64,000 bases of DNA from Aminobacter aminovorans (GTDB lineage: Bacteria > Pseudomonadota > Alphaproteobacteria > Rhizobiales > Rhizobiaceae). A model generated the notes under the pieces. That model worked only from the letters and a program-made list of their open reading frames with translations. It was not told the origin of the DNA and ran no database searches. A program made the position numbers and the translations under genes. Within the stretch, counting starts at the first letter, position 1. Every line of letters begins with the position of its first letter. The stretch lies in assembly GCF_900445235.1 (NCBI RefSeq), contig NZ_UFSM01000001.1, forward strand, positions 3,425,501-3,489,500, read 5' to 3'. Shown one piece after another: positions 60,161-64,000 of the stretch.

Positions 60161-61264
60161 CTAGGCTCTTTCGCTTCCGGATTCAAACACTAGAACATCC
60201 GCTTTCCGAAGCGACAGCCATATATCACGTGCTTTTGCGGACAAAGCGCCGCAGCGTATGCGCGCCCTCACCGGCGTCTCGGCCCCTGGCACCGCAAGTT
60301 CGAGCAATTCGACCACGCCGAGATAGCGCCGGGAAATGATGCGGGCCTGGGTTTCACCTGATGTCTCGCTGACGTCGATGCCGGTCAGGCGCACAGCCAC
60401 GAGCACGTCGGCGCCTTCCGAAGCGTCGGTTTCGACCTCGCCCACCGGTGTCATCGCATAACCGTCGACAGCCTTGGCGGGAAAGACGTTGAGCTCGGAG
60501 AAGAAGCCGGCAACGAAAAGATTTGCCGGCCTGAGGTAGAGATCCTCCGCCCTGCCCGCCTGCACCAGCTTGCCATCCTTCAGCAGCGCGATGCGGTCGC
60601 CCATGCGCATGGCTTCTTCGGCGTCATGGGTAACGACGATGGCCGTTGCGCGGCTTTCGCGCAGGATCGCCAGGGTTTCGGCACGCACCGAATCCTTGAG
60701 CCGCGAATCAAGACCGGAAAACGGCTCGTCCATCAGCAGAACCGCCGGTCGCGGCGCCAGCGCGCGGGCAAGCGCCACGCGCTGCTGTTCGCCACCGGAG
60801 AGCGCATGCGGATAGTTGTCGGAGTAATGTTCGAGCCCGACGCGGGCGAGCGCGATCAGCGCTTCCTTCCGGCTCTCCTCGCGTGACAAGGCGGTCAGTC
60901 CGAAGCGCACGTTGTCGAGAATGGTCAGATGCGGAAACAACGCGAAATCCTGGAACACCAGGCCAATCGAGCGCTGTTCCGGCGGCAAAAACACCTGAGG
61001 ACCAGCAATCTCCTTGCCGTTCAGCAGCACACGCCCCGAGCTCTGTGCCTCGATGCCGGCGGCGATCCGAAGCAACGTTGTCTTGCCTGAGCCGGACGGT
61101 CCGAGCAGGCACAACACCTCGCCCGGCTCGGCGGCGAGGCTGACCTCGCGCAGCGTCTCGGAGCCATTGGCGAAGGAATGGCGAATCTCTTCGAAGGCCA
61201 ACCTCGCGGCAAAGGTCACACCCGCGGTAACACGCGATGCCGTCTGGGCCTGATTTGTCGTCAC
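60161..61264 (-). CDS. Fe3+/polyamine-type ABC transporter ATPase (FbpC/PotA-like), orphan
   Basis: 367 residues from the GTG at 61264, chosen because AGGAGG lies 8 nt upstream; an ATG 10 codons earlier lacks such a site. Walker [21 protein letters not shown], signature [20 protein letters not shown], Walker [21 protein letters not shown] and [18 protein letters not shown] domain forms the C-terminus. No permease or binding protein is nearby. It lies between scpB and tatA, a spot where rhizobial genomes usually have none. Confidence 0.9.
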   Translation of the reverse strand: MTTNQAQTASRVTAGVTFAARLAFEEIRHSFANGSETLREVSLAAEPGEVLCLLGPSGSGKTTLLRIAAGIEAQSSGRVLLNGKEIAGPQVFLPPEQRSIGLVFQDFALFPHLTILDNVRFGLTALSREESRKEALIALARVGLEHYSDNYPHALSGGEQQRVALARALAPRPAVLLMDEPFSGLDSRLKDSVRAETLAILRESRATAIVVTHDAEEAMRMGDRIALLKDGKLVQAGRAEDLYLRPANLFVAGFFSELNVFPAKAVDGYAMTPVGEVETDASEGADVLVAVRLTGIDVSETSGETQARIISRRYLGVVELLELAVPGAETPVRARIRCGALSAKARDIWLSLRKADVLVFESGSERA

Positions 61265-61303
61265 AGGATGGGCCTCCTGCTGCCGGTTCCACACCGGCGC
61301 GGG

Positions 61304-62038
61304 TCAATCATCTGTGACGCGGGGTGTCAACAGGCCAAGCTCTTCGAGATCGATGTCGGTGAACGGGTCCTCGTCGTCGGTGAGCAGGTCCGGATCGGAT
61401 GGCGGCAGCGGGACCGAGAAGCCGGGCGGCATGCGCGACGACAACAGCCCTGCCCCCTTGAGCTCTTCCATGCCGGGCAGGTCGCGTATCTCCTCGAGGC
61501 CGAAATGGTCGAGAAACTTGTCGGTCGTGCCGTAGGTCACGGGCCGGCCCGGTGTCTTGCGGCGGCCGCGCATGCGCACCCATTCGGTTTCCATCAGCGT
61601 GTCGAGCGTGCCCTTCGACGTTTCGACACCGCGGATATCCTCGATCTCGGCGCGGGTCACCGGCTGGTGGTAGGCGATCACCGACAGCACTTCGAGGGCG
61701 GCGCGCGACAGCTTCTTCTGCTGGATGGTGTCGCGGCTCATCAGGAAGGCAAGGTCGCCAGCCGTGCGGAATGCCCAGGAATCGGCGACTTTCACCAGAT
61801 TGACGCCGCGACGCTCATAGATGCGCTGCAACTCTGCCATGGCGGCGGGAACGTCTATGCCTTCCGGCAGCCGCGCGACCAGTTGCCGCTCGCTCACGGG
61901 CTCGGCGCTGGCAAAAACGATGGCTTCCGCCATGCGCACGGCTTCGGCCAGATGCAAGCGCGCCGCCGGGTTGTGCTCCACGGTGTCGCCGTCCTCATCT
62001 TCGAGGCTGAACGGAACCACATTTGATCCTTCGGTCAT
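61304..62038 (-). CDS. scpB: Segregation and condensation protein B
   Basis: 244 residues. A winged-helix kleisin partner of SMC, with family blocks AEAIVFASAEPVSERQLVAR, LSRAALEVLSVIAYHQPVTR and RPVTYGTTDKFLDHFGLEEI. The ATG overlaps the stop of scpA by 4 nt. An acidic tail follows the folded domain. Confidence 0.96.
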   Translation of the reverse strand: MTEGSNVVPFSLEDEDGDTVEHNPAARLHLAEAVRMAEAIVFASAEPVSERQLVARLPEGIDVPAAMAELQRIYERRGVNLVKVADSWAFRTAGDLAFLMSRDTIQQKKLSRAALEVLSVIAYHQPVTRAEIEDIRGVETSKGTLDTLMETEWVRMRGRRKTPGRPVTYGTTDKFLDHFGLEEIRDLPGMEELKGAGLLSSRMPPGFSVPLPPSDPDLLTDDEDPFTDIDLEELGLLTPRVTDD

Positions 62039-62877
62039 GACGCACCTTCGGTCTGCGGTGCCGCCGGCTGGCGCTCGCGCAGGTAGATCGGCGCAAACGG
62101 CTCGTGCTGACGGATTTCGACGGTTCCGTCGCGGACCATTTCCAGGCTTGCGGCAAATGAGCTGGCGATCGCCGTTGCGCGCTCTTCCGGACTGGTCATG
62201 TAACGCAGCAGGAAATGATCGAGCGCCGTCCAGTCCTTCAGTTCGCCGACCATGCGGGTCAGTATCTCGCGCGCCGCCTTCAGCGACCAGACACCGCGCT
62301 TGGCGATCTGCACGTTGGTGATCGCCTGGCGCTGGCGCTGGCCGGCATAGGCGCTCAGCAGGTCGAACAGCGAGGCCGAGTATTCGTTGCGCTTGTCGAC
62401 GATCACCAGTTCTGGCGCACCGCGCTGGAAAACGTCGCGGCCGAGCCGGTTGCGGTTGACCAGCCGGGCAGCGGCATCGCGCATGGCTTCCAGACGCTTC
62501 AGCCGGAACTGCAGGACGGCGGCCAATTCTTCGCCGCTCTCACCCTCGTCGCCGGGCAGCTTGGGGATCAGCAGCTTAGACTTGAGGAAAGCGAGCCAGG
62601 CCGCCATGACCAGATAGTCCGCGGCAAGCTCCAGCCGAAGCGCCCGCGCCTGCGAGACGAAGGTCAGGTACTGCTCGACAAGCGCCAGGATCGAAATGCG
62701 GGAGAGGTCGACACGCTGGCTGCGCGCCAGATGCAACAGGAGATCGAGCGGGCCTTCGAAACCGGCGACGTCGACGACCAGCGACGGATCGTCGGTCATG
62801 CGGTCGTCAGCGTTCTGAGCCCACAGACGGTCCATCGGTGCTGGCTTTTGCGCCTTGCTTTCCAATGCTTCCGCCAA
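62035..62877 (-). CDS. scpA: Segregation and condensation protein A
   Basis: A kleisin subunit of the SMC-ScpAB condensin, 280 residues. The N-terminal SMC-binding block FEGPLDLLLHLARSQRVDLS and the helix LELAADYLVMAAWLAFLKSK are diagnostic. A C-terminal winged helix follows. Start codon: TTG at 62877 with GAGAAGG upstream; an ATG 14 codons later is an alternative. Confidence 0.95.
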   Translation of the reverse strand: MAEALESKAQKPAPMDRLWAQNADDRMTDDPSLVVDVAGFEGPLDLLLHLARSQRVDLSRISILALVEQYLTFVSQARALRLELAADYLVMAAWLAFLKSKLLIPKLPGDEGESGEELAAVLQFRLKRLEAMRDAAARLVNRNRLGRDVFQRGAPELVIVDKRNEYSASLFDLLSAYAGQRQRQAITNVQIAKRGVWSLKAAREILTRMVGELKDWTALDHFLLRYMTSPEERATAIASSFAASLEMVRDGTVEIRQHEPFAPIYLRERQPAAPQTEGAS

Positions 62878-62900
62878 ATCCGTGCCTTCTCCTTGCGAGG

Positions 62901-63086
62901 CTATGCAACTGCCTCGAAATAATGTCCGAATTCCGCCTGCGGCACGTCTTCAGCGAGCGCATGCAACGTGGCGGCGATTTTGCAGTGAAGGACAAGATCG
63001 GCTCCCGCCGCAAGGATTGCCGCGGTGTTTGCCCGGTAATCCCCAGAAAGCCGCGTCGCCAACGTGTCAGGCGGTGATTCGGTCAT
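62901..63086 (-). pseudogene. nagZ: Truncated nagZ (beta-N-acetylhexosaminidase) remnant
   Basis: A 61-codon reading frame whose middle, RLSGDYRANTAAILAAGADL followed by VLHC, matches the C-terminal part of NagZ (SGD...AAG.D..LHC). Intact NagZ is about 340 residues and has the KHFPGHG and catalytic Asp/His loop, all of which are missing here. A stop lies three codons upstream of the first Met. In other rhizobia nagZ sits at this very spot between the SPOR gene and scpA, so most of the gene was deleted. Whether the short ORF is still translated is unknown. Confidence 0.75.
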
Positions 63087-63149
63087 GCCGACAGCTTAGC
63101 GCCTTTTGGCCGGCGATAGAATCGTGCCCGCTGCGAAGGCCCGAAAACA

Positions 63150-63178
63150 AAAACGGCGCAGCCAGGCTGCGCCGTTTT
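63150..63178. terminator. Hairpin terminator after the SPOR-domain gene
   Basis: AAAACGGCGCAGCC and GGCTGCGCCGTTTT are perfect 14-bp arms with almost no loop. T runs occur on both strands. It lies 20 nt past the SPOR gene stop and before the nagZ remnant. Confidence 0.85.
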
Positions 63179-63198
63179 CTGATCTTGGTGTGATTGGC

Positions 63199-64000
63199 TT
63201 ACTTCGAGACGAAGCAGTTGCCGCCGGCGGCCTTGTAGCTTTCGCAGAGGCTGACCGCATCGTTGCGGGTGCCGGCCGGCACGCGAACGCGCCAGAACGT
63301 GCCCTTGCCCGCGATCTCAGCCTTGACGATGCTGACTTCGCGGCCGTTCAGCACGCTGCCGTAGCGGCGGGCAAGATCGGCATAAGTCGACTTCGCGGCT
63401 GCTTCGCTCGGCTGCGAGGCGATCTGCATAGCCCAGGCACCGGAAGCGGCAGCCGTTGTCGGTGCCGTCGGTGCGACAGCCGCGACCTGATCAGGCTTGA
63501 CCTCGCCGACGACATCGACCGGCTGCTCGGATGGGCGCTGTGGCGCAATCGGAGCCGTCGACGGCGTGTTGGCCGACTGGGCAGGCTTGGCGACAGGCGC
63601 AAGCGCCGGCTGGGCCGGTACGGTGCCAGTGGCTTCGCTTGCCGGCTCGGCAACGCGCTGCGGTGCCGGATCGGTGGGCTCGGCAGCAGCTACAACGGCC
63701 GGAGCCGGTTCTTCGCGCGGCACCAGCGTGCCATCCGGCCTCACCACCATGGTGCGAACCTTGCGCGGAGCGACGGCAGCCGTCTCGGTGCTGGCATCGG
63801 GCTGATCGGTCTGCGGCGCTTGCGCAACACGCTCTTCCGACTTCGCAGTCGGTTCAGCGGCGACGTCGTCTCCGTTGAGCGGCAGGTTTTCGGGCATGTT
63901 CGCCTCGGCTTCCTGTGCCGCGAGGTCGACCGGCTCTTCAGCGTTAGTGACAAGCTTGTCCTGGGCCGGGGCGCCGTTGGTCGAGCCGCCTGCGACACGG
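63199..64000 (-). CDS. SPOR-domain envelope protein (5' end beyond window)
   Basis: The frame is open to the right edge, so the N-terminus is missing; a Met at 63897 is inside the protein. The visible ~267 residues are a long Ala/Pro/Glu-rich linker with one PRKVRTMVVRPDGTLVPREE segment. It ends in a C-terminal SPOR domain (~75 residues: GAWAMQIASQPSEAAAKSTY, then KGTFWRVRVPAGTRNDAVSL). SPOR domains bind denuded septal peptidoglycan, so a cell-division role in the periplasm is likely. A membrane anchor is expected outside the window. Confidence 0.9.
   Translation of the reverse strand, partial: RVAGGSTNGAPAQDKLVTNAEEPVDLAAQEAEANMPENLPLNGDDVAAEPTAKSEERVAQAPQTDQPDASTETAAVAPRKVRTMVVRPDGTLVPREEPAPAVVAAAEPTDPAPQRVAEPASEATGTVPAQPALAPVAKPAQSANTPSTAPIAPQRPSEQPVDVVGEVKPDQVAAVAPTAPTTAAASGAWAMQIASQPSEAAAKSTYADLARRYGSVLNGREVSIVKAEIAGKGTFWRVRVPAGTRNDAVSLCESYKAAGGNCFVSK

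Overview
The window is a GC-rich chromosomal segment from an alphaproteobacterium, most likely Hyphomicrobiales (Rhizobiales) and close to the Mesorhizobium/Aminobacter/Phyllobacteriaceae group. The basis is the gene order scpA-scpB-tatA-tatB-tatC-serS-surE-pcm-nlpD, yajC-secDF-Mth938-phytoene-synthase-like, a NifU-like gene with folE-hisI-patatin, and lipoprotein-alaC-hom beside phaC. The best protein matches by eye are also alphaproteobacterial. No rRNA, CRISPR array, transposase or integrase was seen.

Layout. 0-4.6 kb: nitroreductase (cut by the left edge), a secreted protein, thrS and a class D beta-lactamase. 4.7-9.2 kb: yidD, a LysR regulator with a divergent mini-ORF, a NifU-like protein, then folE behind a leader that matches the THF-II riboswitch, hisI and a patatin. 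9.2-18.6 kb: recJ, glpX, hom, alaC, a lipoprotein, phaC and an M15-type peptidase, ending at tRNA-Glu.

18.8-33.5 kb is an accessory, transport-rich block. Next to tRNA-Glu lies a frameshifted remnant of a dihydroxyacetone kinase (DAK) C-terminus. Then comes a six-gene cassette (LuxR regulator, GlcG/HbpS-like periplasmic protein, MetX-like alpha/beta hydrolase, NMT1/SsuABC-type transporter), and then an intact DAK. The cassette is therefore flanked by two direct copies of the DAK 3' end. The intact DAK is the last gene of a polyol/sugar-type ABC operon with two ATPases, two permeases, a tiny membrane protein and a binding protein. That operon is divergent from a LacI-family gene, with two identical palindromic operators between them. 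The likely logic is uptake of a small ketose or polyol-derived substrate, ATP-dependent phosphorylation by DAK, and LacI repression.

33.7-43.6 kb: small envelope proteins, map, radC, tig, tRNA-Leu, two glycosyltransferases (one a fusion of a GT32-like and a GT62/Anp1-like domain), and a GDYXXLXY/DUF2157 pair. 43.7-44.6 kb: two tandem DUF1127 mini-proteins followed by three tandem ~153-nt repeats. Each repeat holds three hairpins with CCUCC anti-Shine-Dalgarno loops, the hallmark of the 'cuckoo'/CcsR sRNA family. 44.6-53.9 kb: trmFO, an acetyltransferase, a sterol-desaturase-like operon behind a strong palindrome, homologues of mitochondrial complex I assembly factors NDUFAF6 and NDUFAF3 next to secDF-yajC, and a DUF815 ATPase. 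54-64 kb: nlpD-pcm-surE-serS-tatCBA, an orphan ABC ATPase, scpBA, a 61-residue remnant of nagZ, and a SPOR-domain protein cut by the right edge.

Most of the window is conserved housekeeping DNA. The points most worth a second look are the DUF1127/anti-SD sRNA array, the transporter-hydrolase cassette bracketed by DAK sequences, the double glycosyltransferase, the nagZ remnant and the unusual NifU-like scaffold.
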